64,000 nucleotides of DNA from Sedimentimonas flavescens (GCF_019264375.1 NZ_JAHVAI010000001.1:496001-560000), one strand, 5' to 3'; counted from the stretch's first letter, positions 37,284-48,759 are shown. A program made the numbers and translations. Notes: generated by a model from the letters alone, not told the origin.

Positions 37284-38465
37284 TCAAGCCTTGGTCGGTT
37301 CAAGCGCGCTGGCGGCAGCATCGAGGCGCTTCACCGCCTCGGCCATGTCCGCTTCGGAGATGTTCAGCGCGGGCAGCAGGCGCAGCACGTTATCCGCCGC
37401 AGGCACGGTCAGCAGCTTCTCGGCATAGGCCGCCTTGACCACATCCGCGGGCGCAATCTTGCACTTGAGGCCGAGCATCAGGCCCTGACCACGCACACCC
37501 TCGAACACGTCGGGATGGGCGGCAACGAGGCCTTCGAGCTTCTGGCGCAGGAACCCCGCCTTGGCATTCACCGCATCGAGGAATGCCGGATCGGTGACGA
37601 TCTCCATCACCTTGGCGCCAACCGCGCAGCCAAGCGGATTGCCGCCATAGGTCGAGCCATGGGTGCCCGCGACCATACCGCTGGCGGCCTCTTCGGTGGC
37701 CAGCACCGCGCCGAGCGGGAAGCCGCCGCCGATACCCTTGGCAACCATCATGATGTCAGGCGTCACGCCCGCCCATTCATGGGCAAAGAGCCGACCGGTG
37801 CGGCCCACGCCGCACTGGACCTCGTCGAAGATCAAAAGCGTGCCGGTGGTGTCGCACAGATCGCGCAGACCCTTGAGGCACTGATCGGGGACAGGGCGAA
37901 TACCGCCCTCGCCCTGCACCGGCTCGATCAGGATGGCAGCGGTGCGTTCGTTGATGGCGGCGCGCAGGCCCTCGTGGTCGCCCCATTTCACATGGACGAA
38001 GCCGGGCAGCAGCGGGCCGAAGCCCTTGACCATCTTCTCGGACCCGGCCGCGGCGATTGCGGCCGAGGAGCGGCCATGGAAGGCGCCCTCAAAGGTGATG
38101 ATCTCGACCCGCTCGGGCTGGCCTTTGTCATACCAGTATTTGCGCGCCATCTTGACGGCCAGTTCGCAGGCCTCGGTGCCCGAGTTGGTGAAGAAGACGG
38201 TATCGGCAAAGCTGTTCTCGACCAGTTGATCGGCAAGATGCTGCTGCTCGGGAATCTGGTAGAGGTTGGAGACATGCCAGAGCTTCCCGGCCTGTTCGGT
38301 CAGGGCGGCGACCAGTTCAGGCGCCGCATGGCCCAGCACGTTCACCGCGATGCCCGCCCCCATGTCGAGATATCGGGTACCGTCCGCCGTTTCGAGCCAG
38401 GAACCCTCGCCTTTGACGAAGGCGAGAGGGGCGCGGTTATAAGTCGGCAGAACGGAGGAAATCAT
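37284..38465 (-). CDS. argD: Acetylornithine aminotransferase
   Basis: ArgD is a class III PLP aminotransferase that makes N-acetylornithine (and often succinyl-DAP). The 393-residue protein has [45 protein letters not shown] and the lysine site [16 protein letters not shown]. The ATG at 38465 begins [12 protein letters not shown]; the longer frame upstream has no fitting start. It is the first gene of argD-argF and is divergent from gcrA. Confidence 0.95.
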   Translation of the reverse strand: MISSVLPTYNRAPLAFVKGEGSWLETADGTRYLDMGAGIAVNVLGHAAPELVAALTEQAGKLWHVSNLYQIPEQQHLADQLVENSFADTVFFTNSGTEACELAVKMARKYWYDKGQPERVEIITFEGAFHGRSSAAIAAAGSEKMVKGFGPLLPGFVHVKWGDHEGLRAAINERTAAILIEPVQGEGGIRPVPDQCLKGLRDLCDTTGTLLIFDEVQCGVGRTGRLFAHEWAGVTPDIMMVAKGIGGGFPLGAVLATEEAASGMVAGTHGSTYGGNPLGCAVGAKVMEIVTDPAFLDAVNAKAGFLRQKLEGLVAAHPDVFEGVRGQGLMLGLKCKIAPADVVKAAYAEKLLTVPAADNVLRLLPALNISEADMAEAVKRLDAAASALEPTKA

Positions 38466-38815
38466 CGTGTGTCTCCAGAAAGGGAAGGCCAAGGGGTGCA
38501 ACAGGCCCGCAGGGCTGTCAACGGTCAAGGCCGGGGATTTGACGGGTTTTGGGGGGATGTGGCCAAAGACCACGGCAGATCGGACGTCAGGCGCGGGTGC
38601 GGCGACGTCGGGGACGGGCGAAATGGGCGGTCCGAGTGATCATGGGCGCTCGGTAGCGTGCGCGGTGGCACCTGTCAAAGGATTCCTTTGTTGCAGGCGT
38701 GGCGCGGGCTTGAATTCCGGGGGCGGCGCTTGTATCTCATCGCGTCCTCACTAATATGAGGCAAGCCAAGCCGGAACCCGGTCAACGGACCGGGTCAGAA
38801 TGCGAAAGGGTGGTC
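38466..38815. promoter_or_regulatory. argD-gcrA divergent promoter region (350 bases)
   Basis: No gene is visible here. Within it are one GANTC site (GATTC at 38681), the CcrM target used for GcrA-linked control, and a leader hairpin ACCCGGTC-AACG-GACCGGGT (38776-38795), 20 bases before the gcrA start. AAAGGG (38805) is a weak ribosome site. Confidence 0.4.
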
Positions 38816-39433
38816 ATGTCCTGGACCGATGAACGCGTCGAACTCCTGAAAAAGATGTGGTCGGAGGGCCAGTCGGCCAGCCAGATCGCCAAGGAGCTGG
38901 GCGGGGTGACCCGCAACGCCGTGATCGGCAAAGTGCATCGTCTGGGCCTGTCGAACCGTGCCGGAGGGAGCGATCCCGCACCGGCGCCCGCCGCGCCTGC
39001 CGCTGCCAAGCCCACTCCGGTCGAACGCCCCGAGCCGGTCGCGGCCGCCGCGCCTGCCGCAAACCGCCCCGAGCCCGCTCCCACCCCGAAGCCCGCGCCC
39101 GCCGCGCGCCCGGAACCCGCGCCCGCCCCCGCCGCGCCCACGCCGGTGATGCGCAAGGCGATCATTCCCGCAGGTCAGCCGCTGCCGCCGCAGCCCTCGG
39201 CCAATGAGATCAGCCCCGAGGCTCTGGCCAAGGTAGGCGAGGTCGAGAAGCGCGCCCGCAAGATCAGCCTGATGGAGCTGACCGAGCGTACCTGCAAATG
39301 GCCGATCGGCGACCCGGCGACGGACAATTTCTATTTCTGCGGCCTGCCCTCGCAGCCCGGAAAGCCCTATTGCGAGGCCCATGTCGGCGTCGCCTTCCAG
39401 CCGATGAGCGCACGCCGCGACCGTCGCCGCTGA
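38816..39433 (+). CDS. gcrA: Cell-cycle regulator GcrA
   Basis: GcrA binds sigma70 and CcrM-methylated DNA and controls cell-cycle genes in alphaproteobacteria. The 205-residue protein has the N-terminal DNA-binding helix set WTDERVELLKKMWSEGQSASQIAKELGG, with RNAVIGKVHRLGLS. A long Pro/Ala linker follows (about residues 48-125), then the C-terminal zinc-like segment MELTERTCKWPIGDPATDNFYFCG ... PYCEAHV for sigma binding. It is a little longer than in Caulobacter because of the linker. Confidence 0.95.
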   Translation: MSWTDERVELLKKMWSEGQSASQIAKELGGVTRNAVIGKVHRLGLSNRAGGSDPAPAPAAPAAAKPTPVERPEPVAAAAPAANRPEPAPTPKPAPAARPEPAPAPAAPTPVMRKAIIPAGQPLPPQPSANEISPEALAKVGEVEKRARKISLMELTERTCKWPIGDPATDNFYFCGLPSQPGKPYCEAHVGVAFQPMSARRDRRR

Positions 39434-39446
39434 ACCCGGGTCAAGC

Positions 39447-39492
39447 CGGGGGCGCCGCCCCCGGACCCCCGAGGTATATGAACCAAGAAGAA
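39447..39492 (+). repeat. 3'-end element, copy D (downstream of gcrA)
   Basis: A CCGGGGGC-GCC-GCCCCCGG hairpin is followed by CCCCCGAGGTATATGAACCA and AGAAGAA (core 39466-39492). It follows the gcrA stop and faces rimO. It is the most diverged of the five copies. Confidence 0.6.
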
Positions 39493-39531
39493 AGGGCGGG
39501 TCGTCGGGCTCGCCTTTGCCATTGAGAGGGC

Positions 39532-40932
39532 ATGATGAGCCAGAACCCCCCGAACCTGCGCCCCGACCTGGCGCCGAAGGCGCGCTTTGACGAGGCTCCG
39601 CGCCCGGGGCAGCCAACGATCGGGATGGTCTCGCTTGGCTGTCCGAAGGCGCTGGTGGACAGCGAGCGGATCCTGACGCGGTTGCGGGCCGAGGGCTATG
39701 CGATCAGCCCCGATTACACCGGGGCCGAGGCGGTGATCGTGAATACCTGCGGGTTTCTGGATAGCGCCAAGGCGGAAAGTCTTGAGGCCATCGGCGAGGC
39801 GCTGAAAGAAAACGGCAAGGTCATCGTGACCGGCTGTCTGGGCGCCGAGCCCGAGTATATCACCGGCGTGCATCCCAAAGTTCTGGCCGTCACCGGCCCG
39901 CAGCAGTTCGAGCAGGTTCTGGACGCGGTGCACGGCGCGGTGCCGCCCTCGCCCGATCCGTTCGTCGATCTGCTGCCGCCGACGGGCGTAAAGCTGACCC
40001 CTCGCCATTACAGCTATCTGAAGATCTCCGAGGGCTGCAATCACCACTGCAAGTTCTGCATCATCCCTGACATGCGCGGGCGTCTGGTCAGCCGCCCCGC
40101 CCATGCCGTGCTGCGCGAGGCGGAGAAGTTGCTGGATGCCGGGGTGCGCGAATTGCTGGTAATCTCGCAGGACACCTCGGCCTATGGGGTGGACCGCAAG
40201 CACGACCTGAGCCCCTGGAAGGGTGGCGAGCTGCGCGCGCATATCACCGATCTGACGCGCGAGATGGGCAAGATGGCCAAGGAGGCCGGCGCCTGGCTGC
40301 GCTTGCATTACGTCTATCCCTACCCCCATGTGCGCGATCTGATCCCGCTGATGGGGGACGGGCTGATCCTGCCCTACCTCGATATTCCCTTCCAGCACGC
40401 GCATCCCGAGACGCTCAAGCGCATGGCGCGGCCCGCGGCCTCGGCACGGACGCTCGACGAGATCGCCGCCTGGCGCGCGGCCTGCCCCGAGATCGTGCTG
40501 CGCTCTACCTTCATCGTGGGTTATCCCGGCGAGACCGAGGAAGAGTTCCAATACCTGCTCGACTGGATGGACGAGGCGCAGCTCGATCGTGTCGGGTGCT
40601 TCCAGTATGAGAATGTCGCCGGGGCGCGCTCGAACGATCTGCCCGATCATGTGCCGGATGCGCTGAAGCAGGAGCGGTGGGAGCGCTTCATGGAGAAGGC
40701 GCAGGCGATTTCCGAGGCGAAGCTGGAGGCCAAGGTCGGCACGCTGCAACAGGTGATCGTGGACGAGATCGACGAGCAGGGCGCGACCTGCCGTACCCGC
40801 GCCGATGCGCCCGAGATCGACGGCAACCTGTTCATCGACGAAGGGTTCGAGGATCTCGCGCCGGGCGACATGCTGACGGTCGAGGTCGAGGAAGCCAGCG
40901 AATACGACCTTTGGGGCCGTCCGCTGACCTGA
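39532..40932 (+). CDS. rimO: Ribosomal protein S12 methylthiotransferase RimO
   Basis: RimO adds a methylthio group to Asp88 of ribosomal protein S12. The 466-residue protein has N-terminal cluster cysteines 37, 73 and 102 ([35 protein letters not shown]), the radical SAM motif CNHHCKFC (Cys169, 173, 176), and a C-terminal TRAM domain ending YDLWGRPLT. With MtaB, two methylthiotransferases lie in this window. Confidence 0.96.
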   Translation: MMSQNPPNLRPDLAPKARFDEAPRPGQPTIGMVSLGCPKALVDSERILTRLRAEGYAISPDYTGAEAVIVNTCGFLDSAKAESLEAIGEALKENGKVIVTGCLGAEPEYITGVHPKVLAVTGPQQFEQVLDAVHGAVPPSPDPFVDLLPPTGVKLTPRHYSYLKISEGCNHHCKFCIIPDMRGRLVSRPAHAVLREAEKLLDAGVRELLVISQDTSAYGVDRKHDLSPWKGGELRAHITDLTREMGKMAKEAGAWLRLHYVYPYPHVRDLIPLMGDGLILPYLDIPFQHAHPETLKRMARPAASARTLDEIAAWRAACPEIVLRSTFIVGYPGETEEEFQYLLDWMDEAQLDRVGCFQYENVAGARSNDLPDHVPDALKQERWERFMEKAQAISEAKLEAKVGTLQQVIVDEIDEQGATCRTRADAPEIDGNLFIDEGFEDLAPGDMLTVEVEEASEYDLWGRPLT

Positions 40933-40941
40933 TCGCCGCCC

Positions 40942-41703
40942 TCAGACCAGACCTTCGGTGTCGATATGCACGGTGGCGCCGCAGTGCTTGCAATGGATGG
41001 CGTCGGCGTCATGCAGGCTCAGCCCGCAGTGCTTGCACTCATAGCGCACCTTCCTGGGCCGGAAGAGCACCTGGGCCAGCCGCAGGAACAGCGTGACGCC
41101 GAAGATCATGATCCCGACCGACAGCAATCGTCCGGTCGTTCCGGGCAAGGTGATATCGCCAAACCCGGTTGTCGTCAGCGTCGTGACGGTGAAGTAGAGC
41201 GCATCGGCGTAGTTGCGGATATCCTCATTGCGCCCGAACTGCGTCGCATAGATCAGCCCGGTCATGATGAAGAGGAAAACGCACAGGTTGATCGCGGCGA
41301 GAATGACATCCTCGTGCCGACGGAAGAACGCGAATTCGGCGCGTAGCCGGACCAGCATCTGATAAGCGTGCAGCAGCCGCAGGGTGCGCAAGACGCGCAG
41401 GAAGCCGAAGCTCTCGCCAGCAATGGGCGCAAGAAACGACACCATCGCCACCAGATCCGCCAGCGTCGCGGGCCGTGTCCAGAAATTCACCTTACTGTCC
41501 GCGATCAGGAGCCGCGCCAGAAAATCCGCCACGATCACAAGACCGATCAGCGCATCGGTCACCTCGATCGCCAGCGAGCGGGGCAGGAAGGACGAGATGA
41601 TCACGAAAGCAATCGTCGTCAGATCGAAACATAGAATCAGGTAGCGAAAGCGTTGCGCGCGTTTCGTCTCACCTTCGTAGAGGGCGCGAAATGTCTCAAG
41701 CAT
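40942..41703 (-). CDS. Potassium-type ion channel with C-terminal zinc ribbon
   Basis: A 253-residue voltage-gated-like channel. Six hydrophobic segments are seen, with a charged S4-like segment FLRVLRTLRLLHAYQMLVRLR (101-121) and the pore filter TTTGFGD (177-183). The usual filter is TVGYGD. The C-terminal tail holds two Cys pairs CKHC (223-226) and CKHC (238-241) as a zinc ribbon, which is unusual for such channels. It is divergent from cspA. Confidence 0.85.
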   Translation of the reverse strand: MLETFRALYEGETKRAQRFRYLILCFDLTTIAFVIISSFLPRSLAIEVTDALIGLVIVADFLARLLIADSKVNFWTRPATLADLVAMVSFLAPIAGESFGFLRVLRTLRLLHAYQMLVRLRAEFAFFRRHEDVILAAINLCVFLFIMTGLIYATQFGRNEDIRNYADALYFTVTTLTTTGFGDITLPGTTGRLLSVGIMIFGVTLFLRLAQVLFRPRKVRYECKHCGLSLHDADAIHCKHCGATVHIDTEGLV

Positions 41704-41906
41704 GTGCGGGCCTTTTGGCCCGTTCTACCGTCATTTCCGCTTTCGTCAAACGCCGCTCTTGCAATTTAGGGGCAAAAGGCGCATCTAGTCTGGGCGAGAC
41801 GCTATCTTTCGACGATCTGCTCCTTTCGGGCCTCAGTTCGCGATTTTGACGTGACTGAGCCGGGCTGCCGCAATTGTGCGGGCAGCATATCAAAAGGAGA
41901 CACACG

Positions 41907-42113
41907 ATGGCCAACGGCACCGTGAAATGGTTCAACAGCACCAAAGGCTTCGGCTTTATCGCCCCGGAAAACGGCGGCAAGGACATCTTCGTTCACATCT
42001 CGGCCGTTGAGCGCGCAGGTCTGCGCGGCCTCAACGACGGTCAGGCTGTGACCTTCGATCTGGAAAAAGGCCGTGACGGCCGCGAGTCGGCAACGAACCT
42101 CGCCCTGGCCTAA
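41907..42113 (+). CDS. Cold shock protein CspA family
   Basis: A 68-residue nucleic-acid-binding protein with RNP1 KGFGFIAPE and RNP2 DIFVHIS. AAAAGGAGA precedes the ATG by 7 bases. The 203-base region to the divergent channel gene holds the promoter and a probable leader; I see no gene in it. A terminator follows at 42141. Confidence 0.95.
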   Translation: MANGTVKWFNSTKGFGFIAPENGGKDIFVHISAVERAGLRGLNDGQAVTFDLEKGRDGRESATNLALA

Positions 42114-42140
42114 GGCCAATCCGGATTTCGGACGATAGAA

Positions 42141-42165
42141 GGCGGCCCCGAAGGGCCGCCTTTTT
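42141..42165 (+). terminator. Rho-independent terminator of the csp gene
   Basis: GGCGGCCC-CGAA-GGGCCGCC stem (8 bp) with TTTTT tail, 28 bases after the stop. Confidence 0.92.
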
Positions 42166-42176
42166 AATTGCCGCGA

Positions 42177-42527
42177 TCAATTGTCGGCGCGGGCATCTTT
42201 CAGCGCGATGATCTGGCCGATCGAGTATTCCGCCGGATCGACGCCGAGTTGGGCCGCCAACTGGGCGTGACCGGCGCTGATCGCGGCACCGCCGCTCGAA
42301 AGGGTCACGTTGGACGCAACGCCATGGGCCGGAGCCGCATAGGGCGCAGCGGCGTCGTTGTCGCGTTTGGCATTCCACAGTGCGATGACCTCATCGGCCG
42401 AGTAATGCGCCGCATCGACGCCCGCCTGAGCCGCAAGCTGGGCGATACCAGGGCTGACACCCTGCGCCGAAACGGCACCCGCCGAGAGGGCAGCGGCGAG
42501 ACCGAGGATAAGAGCAGATTTACGCAT
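42177..42527 (-). CDS. Exported protein with two tandem repeats
   Basis: A 116-residue protein with a signal peptide (MRKSALILGLAAALSAGAVSA). Two repeats of about 30 residues are clear: IAQLAAQAGVDAAHYSADEV plus IALWNAKRDN, and HAQLAAQLGVDPAEYSIGQI plus IALKDARADN. Function unknown. GGAGAATGAA precedes the ATG. The 374-base stretch from here to ettA holds no gene; an AT-rich zone near 42600-42680 may be its promoter. Confidence 0.75.
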   Translation of the reverse strand: MRKSALILGLAAALSAGAVSAQGVSPGIAQLAAQAGVDAAHYSADEVIALWNAKRDNDAAAPYAAPAHGVASNVTLSSGGAAISAGHAQLAAQLGVDPAEYSIGQIIALKDARADN

Positions 42528-42901
42528 TTCATTCTCCATTTTGTCTATCGTTTCAGAGCCTTGGATAGTGCCATCCCGGTTGCGCCCTGCGATGAGACAA
42601 ACCTAGTTCTGCGCGTCAGGTATGAGAATGACACGAAATATCTGATCATTGTGCAAATTTGCTTATTGAAATCAGCCTGCGCCAGACATGCCCTGCAACC
42701 GTTTGAAATGGCTGCCCACATTCGTGTGAACGCCCGCCACGGCCACCCCCGGACGCGCGCCATGCCGATCATAACCCCGCGATCATCCGTGATCGCACCC
42801 GCGCTTTTCGTGAACGCAGGTTGCGACTCGCGCCCCTTCCCTCACGCGCCGCTTTCCCCTATCTAGGCGCAAACCCCGAAATACCCTCGAAAGGTGCGCC
42901 T

Positions 42902-44557
<1,656 letters not shown>

Positions 44558-44561
44558 GACA

Positions 44562-44588
44562 AAGGCCCCCGCTCCGGGGGCCTTTTTT
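44562..44588 (+). terminator. Rho-independent terminator of ettA
   Basis: GGCCCCC-GCTCC-GGGGGCC stem with TTTTTT tail, starting 5 bases after the stop. Confidence 0.93.
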
Positions 44589-44610
44589 CTTCTCCATGCA
44601 AAGGCTCGCC

Positions 44611-44925
44611 ATGCCCACCATCGCCCGCCTGCTGACCTACCTGCCCACCACGGACGCAGCGCACTCCCTCGCCACGGCGCTCATTGACGCACGCCTGATT
44701 GCCTGCGCCAATATCGGCGCGCAGGTGACCTCGCTCTACACGTGGGAGGGCACGCGCGAGGAAACGCCCGAAGTTCAGCTCTGGCTCAAGACCCGCAGCG
44801 ATCTGGCGCCCGATGTCATGGCCAAGATCGAACAGCTGCACCCCTACGACTGCCCGCTGATCGCGCTCGACGAAATCACCGTAAACCAGGCCTATGCCGA
44901 TTGGGTCAACGCCCAAACGTGCTGA
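44611..44925 (+). CDS. cutA: Divalent-cation tolerance protein CutA
   Basis: A small trimeric CutA1 protein linked to divalent-metal tolerance, of uncertain mechanism. The 104-residue protein shows the core ALIDARLIACANIGAQVTSLYTWEG and EVQLWLKTRSDL. The start at 44611 has AAAGG upstream; one at 44596 would place its ribosome site inside the terminator. Copy E of the 3'-end element begins right after its stop. Confidence 0.9.
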   Translation: MPTIARLLTYLPTTDAAHSLATALIDARLIACANIGAQVTSLYTWEGTREETPEVQLWLKTRSDLAPDVMAKIEQLHPYDCPLIALDEITVNQAYADWVNAQTC

Positions 44926-44926
44926 T

Positions 44927-44952
44927 TTCGGCTTTGTCCAAATATCCCGGGG
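44927..44952 (-). repeat. 3'-end element, copy E (downstream of the methyltransferase gene)
   Basis: On the minus strand CCCCGGGATATTTGGACAAA follows the methyltransferase stop (44993) by 41 bases. Hairpins AGGGGC-AGC-GCCCCT (44973-44987) and GGGCC-GCA-GGCCC lie between. Confidence 0.65.
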
Positions 44953-44992
44953 TGAATGGGCCGCAGGCCCAGAGGGGCAGCGCCCCTACGCC

Positions 44993-45928
44993 TCACGCGA
45001 AAGCCAGATCCTCGCCATCCGACTGGCGCCGCACACCAGAGGCCACACGCACGGCCTGCACGATCAGCCCCTCGATTGGCGCGCCACGATCCATCCGCAG
45101 CACCGCGCGGCCGATACGGGCCTCGAACCCGGCCCGGGCCAGCAGGTCACACACATAGTCCTCGGAATGCGCGTAACGGCGGCTCTCGCGCAGAACGAAG
45201 CCTTCACCCTCGTAGGCCTCAACGGTAAAGGCAAAGCGCCCACCCGGCGCCAGCGCTAGCGCAACCCAGCCGACGATCTGCTCCAGCGCGCCCAGATAGG
45301 CAAAGACATCGGCAGCCGTGATCAGATCATATGCGTCCACAACAGGCGCAAGCGCGCTCAGATCCGCTTTTTCGAGGCGATCGTAAACCCCCTTGGCCTC
45401 GGCCTCGCGCAGCATCTCGGCCGAGATATCCCATCCCTCCAGATGCCTGGCCGAGGCGCGCAGCTCTGCCCCCATCAGACCCGTGCCGCAGCCCAGATCG
45501 AGCGCCCGCGCGAACTCGCCTTCCAGCCCCGCCCGCAGCAATTGCGGCGCGCGGTAGTTCAGCGTCTCGACCAGCGCATGGTCGAAGTGATCGGCATACT
45601 GATCGAACAGCGTCTCGACAAAGGCCGAGGGCATGGTCTCGACCAGCGGCTGACCGCGTAAAAGATCAAGTCGCAGCGCCGCTCCCAATTGGTCAGCAGG
45701 GTCGAGGCGCAGCGCCTCGGCAAAGGCCTCACCCGCAGTGGGCAAACCATGCTCAGCCCGGATCTCGCCCAGGCGATACCAGCCCGCCACCCAACCCGGC
45801 GCGACCTCAAGCGCCTGAAGGTAGAGATCGGCGGCGGCCGCAGCCTCACCCGAGGCCAGAAGCCCCTCGGCATAATCCGCGCGACGGTCGGCGATCAGAT
45901 CGCCGGAAGAAAACTGCAAGGGGGTCAT
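44993..45928 (-). CDS. Class I SAM-dependent methyltransferase with TPR-like N-terminus
   Basis: A 311-residue protein. About the first 85 residues look like two tetratricopeptide helical pairs (AAAADLYLQALEVAPGWVAGWYRLGE). The methyltransferase motif I is ALDLGCGTGLMG (about residue 142), then WDISAEMLREAEAKG and DLITAADVFAYLG. Methyl acceptor unknown. The end carries a GC-rich hairpin and 3'-element copy E. It is divergent from nothing close; 126 bases separate its start from the PhnA-like gene. Confidence 0.8.
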   Translation of the reverse strand: MTPLQFSSGDLIADRRADYAEGLLASGEAAAAADLYLQALEVAPGWVAGWYRLGEIRAEHGLPTAGEAFAEALRLDPADQLGAALRLDLLRGQPLVETMPSAFVETLFDQYADHFDHALVETLNYRAPQLLRAGLEGEFARALDLGCGTGLMGAELRASARHLEGWDISAEMLREAEAKGVYDRLEKADLSALAPVVDAYDLITAADVFAYLGALEQIVGWVALALAPGGRFAFTVEAYEGEGFVLRESRRYAHSEDYVCDLLARAGFEARIGRAVLRMDRGAPIEGLIVQAVRVASGVRRQSDGEDLAFA

Positions 45929-46054
45929 GAAACACCTGAATCTGGAGGGAACCGGAGACTCAGGCAGGGGTTACGACAGGGGCTGACGCATGAAGGCACC
46001 GAAAGGGCGAGACGCGCCGCAGATGCAGCGGCGCGGCGCATTCGTCAAGGGGGC

Positions 46055-46588
46055 TCAGCGTTTCTTGACGAACTCTGTCAGGATGACGATACGCTGGCCC
46101 TCGACGCGACCCTCGATATGGGCAGGGTTGTCGGCCACAAGGCTGATACCACGCACCGCAGTGCCGCGCTTGGCGGTAAAGCCCGCGCCCTTGACCGGCA
46201 GATCCTTGATCAGCGTGACGGTATCGCCACTGGCCAGCAGCGCGCCATTGCTGTCGCGATGCTCGATGCCGGGCAGCACCTGCCCGGCCTGCGCCCACGC
46301 AAGCGCGTCTCCCTCAAGCGCCATGCCCTCGCGCGCCTCGGCGGCCCAGGCGGCGTCGACCTGCCCAAGCTTGCGCCAGACGGCTGCCTGCACGGTGGGC
46401 TCGGCCGACCAGGCGGCACCCTCAAGGCAGCGCCAATGCGCCTCGGGCGCGTCCTCCGAGCGGCAGATCGCGCAAAGCAGAACGTGCTCTTCGGTGCCCG
46501 CCAGAGGCTCCGCCGCCAGATCCTCGGCGGCGCCGCAGAACTCGCACACCGCACCCGAGCGGGCCATCAGATCGTCAATCAGCGCCAT
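46055..46588 (-). CDS. PhnA-type (YjdM-like) zinc ribbon protein
   Basis: A 177-residue protein with an N-terminal zinc ribbon (CEFCGA and CAIC) and a PhnA C-terminal SH3-like domain (SNGALLASGDTVTLIKDLPVKGAGFTAKRGT). Despite the name, the family is not clearly linked to phosphonate breakdown. AGGAGGTTCCC gives a strong ribosome site for 46588. Confidence 0.85.
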   Translation of the reverse strand: MALIDDLMARSGAVCEFCGAAEDLAAEPLAGTEEHVLLCAICRSEDAPEAHWRCLEGAAWSAEPTVQAAVWRKLGQVDAAWAAEAREGMALEGDALAWAQAGQVLPGIEHRDSNGALLASGDTVTLIKDLPVKGAGFTAKRGTAVRGISLVADNPAHIEGRVEGQRIVILTEFVKKR

Positions 46589-46643
46589 GGGAACCTCCTG
46601 CTGCTGCCCTCCAATAGGAGCCGTGCCGGGGCGAGGCAACGCT

Positions 46644-46669
46644 AAAAGAAAGGGCGCCCGCAGGCGCCC
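46644..46669 (-). terminator. Terminator of the acyl-CoA synthetase gene
   Basis: GGGCGCC-CGCA-GGCGCCC stem; T-rich tail (TTTCTTTT) on minus, 13 bases after the stop. Confidence 0.85.
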
Positions 46670-46681
46670 CGTCCGATCTGC

Positions 46682-48571
46682 TTACTTCGCCCATTCCCAG
46701 GGCACGGTGAATTCGCCCAGTTTTTGCTTGAGCTTGTCCTCGTCGATCGCGCCGGTGGTGGCAATCCCTGCCACTAGGCCACGCTTCTTGTCTTCGACCA
46801 CAGCGACGACATGCGCGGCGATGCCTGCCTCGGTCAGCGCGGCATCAAGCACGCGCGAGATCGCGCGCTTGCGCAGGTCGGGCTTGAAGATCTTGCCCAC
46901 GGCGGTCTTCGGCAACTCATCCATCACCTCGATATGCTTGGGGATCGCGGCGCGCTCATGGATGTGCTTTTTCGCGTGGGCGGTCAGTTCCTCATCGGTG
47001 ACCGAGGCACCGGCCACCAGTTCGAGATAGACACAGGGCAACTCGCCCGCGAAGCTGTCGGGCTGCCCGATCGCCCCGGCGAAGGCCACGGCCGGATGCG
47101 ACAGCAGCGCCTCTTCGATCTCGGCGGGGTCGATATTGTGGCCCCCGCGAATGATCAAATCCTTGGCGCGTCCGGTAATCCACAGATAGCCATCCGCATC
47201 AAGCCGCCCCAGGTCGCCCGTACGCAGGAAGCGGTCCTCGGCAAACAGGTCGTGGTTCTTGTCGGCCTCGGTATAGGTCGAGCCCTCGAAGACGCCGGGG
47301 TTGGCCACGCAGATCTCACCCACCTCATCGACGCCGCATTCATCAAAGCCCTCGGTCGTCTTGCGCAGGATGCGGACGTGGCAATAGGGCAGCGGAATAC
47401 CGACCGAGCCGACCTTCTTATGGCCATCGACCGGGTTGACCGAGACAAGGCAGGTGGCCTCGGTCAGACCGTAGCCTTCCGCGATCTCGACGCCCGTCGC
47501 GGCCTTGAAGCGGTTGTAAAGCTCCAGCGGCAGTGGGGCGGAACCCGAGATCGCCGTCTTGAGCGAGGAAATATCGGCATTCACCGGGCGCTGCATCAGC
47601 GCCGAGATGGCCGTGGGCACCGTGATCAGGAAGGTGACCTTCCAACGCTCGACCAGCTTCCAAAAATTGTCGAACACGCCCTCGCCGCGATAGCCCGCAG
47701 GCGTCGGCATCACCACATGCGCCCCCGAGGCGATCGCGGACATCAGCACCGGATAGGCCGCGAAGACGTGGAACAGCGGCAGCGGACAGATTAGCACGTC
47801 TTCCTTGGTGAACAGCAGCGTGCCGCCCAGCCAGCCATTGTAGATCATGCCCGAGTATTTGTGCTGCGCCACCTTGGGCATCCCCGTGGTGCCGCCGGTG
47901 TGGAAATAGGCGGCTACCCGGTCACCGGCACTGTCGGCGAAGGTCAGCCTGTCGCCCGGCATCTTGGCGCATTCGCGATTGAAGCAATAGACATCGGCAT
48001 GGTGCTTCGTCGTGACCTTGGGGCGCACGAACGGCACGATCAGCGACTTGGGCGGAGTCAGGTAGCGGTTCAGGTCGATCTCGAGCACGGTCTTGACGTT
48101 CGGCGCGAACTTGACCGCCTCGGCCGCCTTCTGGGCGATATCGCTTTTCGGGAAGGGCTTGAGCGTGACCAGAACCTTGGCCTTGGTCTCGCGCAGGATG
48201 GCCGAGATCTGCTCGGATTCGAGCAGCGGGTTGATCGGATTCACGATCCCCGCGACCGAGCCCCCCAGCAGGGTCACCGCAGTTTCAAGGCAGTTCGGCA
48301 GGAGGTAAGCGACCGTGTCACCCTCGCCCACACCAAGATGACGCAAGAGGTTCGCGGCTTGCGTCACGCGGCCATGCAGCTCGGACCAGCTCAGCGTCAG
48401 CGCCTTGTCCTTCGGCCCCGAAAAGATCTGGAAGGTCAGCGCCGGGCGGCTGCCATAGGCATCGCGTGCGCGGGTCAGGAACTGGTACATGGTCTGGGCG
48501 CGATCGCGGCCTTCCCATGGCATCTCGTTCTCGACCGCGTCGCGGTCGGCAATGGACGCAAAATTCGCCAT
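46682..48571 (-). CDS. Acyl-CoA synthetase (AMP-forming)
   Basis: A 629-residue ANL-superfamily ligase that activates a carboxylate to acyl-CoA through an acyl-AMP. Motifs: P-loop YFHTGGTTGMPKVAQH, GYGLTEATC, and FLRTGDLGRLDADGYLWITGRAKDLIIRGGHNIDPAEIE, with the catalytic Lys region KTAVGKIFKPDLR. The chain length of its substrate is unknown. The start at 48571 begins MANFASIADRDAVENEMPWEG. Confidence 0.9.
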   Translation of the reverse strand: MANFASIADRDAVENEMPWEGRDRAQTMYQFLTRARDAYGSRPALTFQIFSGPKDKALTLSWSELHGRVTQAANLLRHLGVGEGDTVAYLLPNCLETAVTLLGGSVAGIVNPINPLLESEQISAILRETKAKVLVTLKPFPKSDIAQKAAEAVKFAPNVKTVLEIDLNRYLTPPKSLIVPFVRPKVTTKHHADVYCFNRECAKMPGDRLTFADSAGDRVAAYFHTGGTTGMPKVAQHKYSGMIYNGWLGGTLLFTKEDVLICPLPLFHVFAAYPVLMSAIASGAHVVMPTPAGYRGEGVFDNFWKLVERWKVTFLITVPTAISALMQRPVNADISSLKTAISGSAPLPLELYNRFKAATGVEIAEGYGLTEATCLVSVNPVDGHKKVGSVGIPLPYCHVRILRKTTEGFDECGVDEVGEICVANPGVFEGSTYTEADKNHDLFAEDRFLRTGDLGRLDADGYLWITGRAKDLIIRGGHNIDPAEIEEALLSHPAVAFAGAIGQPDSFAGELPCVYLELVAGASVTDEELTAHAKKHIHERAAIPKHIEVMDELPKTAVGKIFKPDLRKRAISRVLDAALTEAGIAAHVVAVVEDKKRGLVAGIATTGAIDEDKLKQKLGEFTVPWEWAK

Positions 48572-48759
48572 CTCGGTCTTCCTCCCTAAGCCCGTTCCTC
48601 GCGGGCCCTTCCTGTCAGAATGCGATAGGAGCGCCCTCGGCAGCAAGTATGCAGGTCAGTGGGCAACGTCACGTCATGGCGAAAGTGACGCGGGGAAACA
48701 ATATGGCGCGAAGGGCGGAGACAGCCGCTGCCGTCCCCGCACACTCAGGTCACAAGCAA

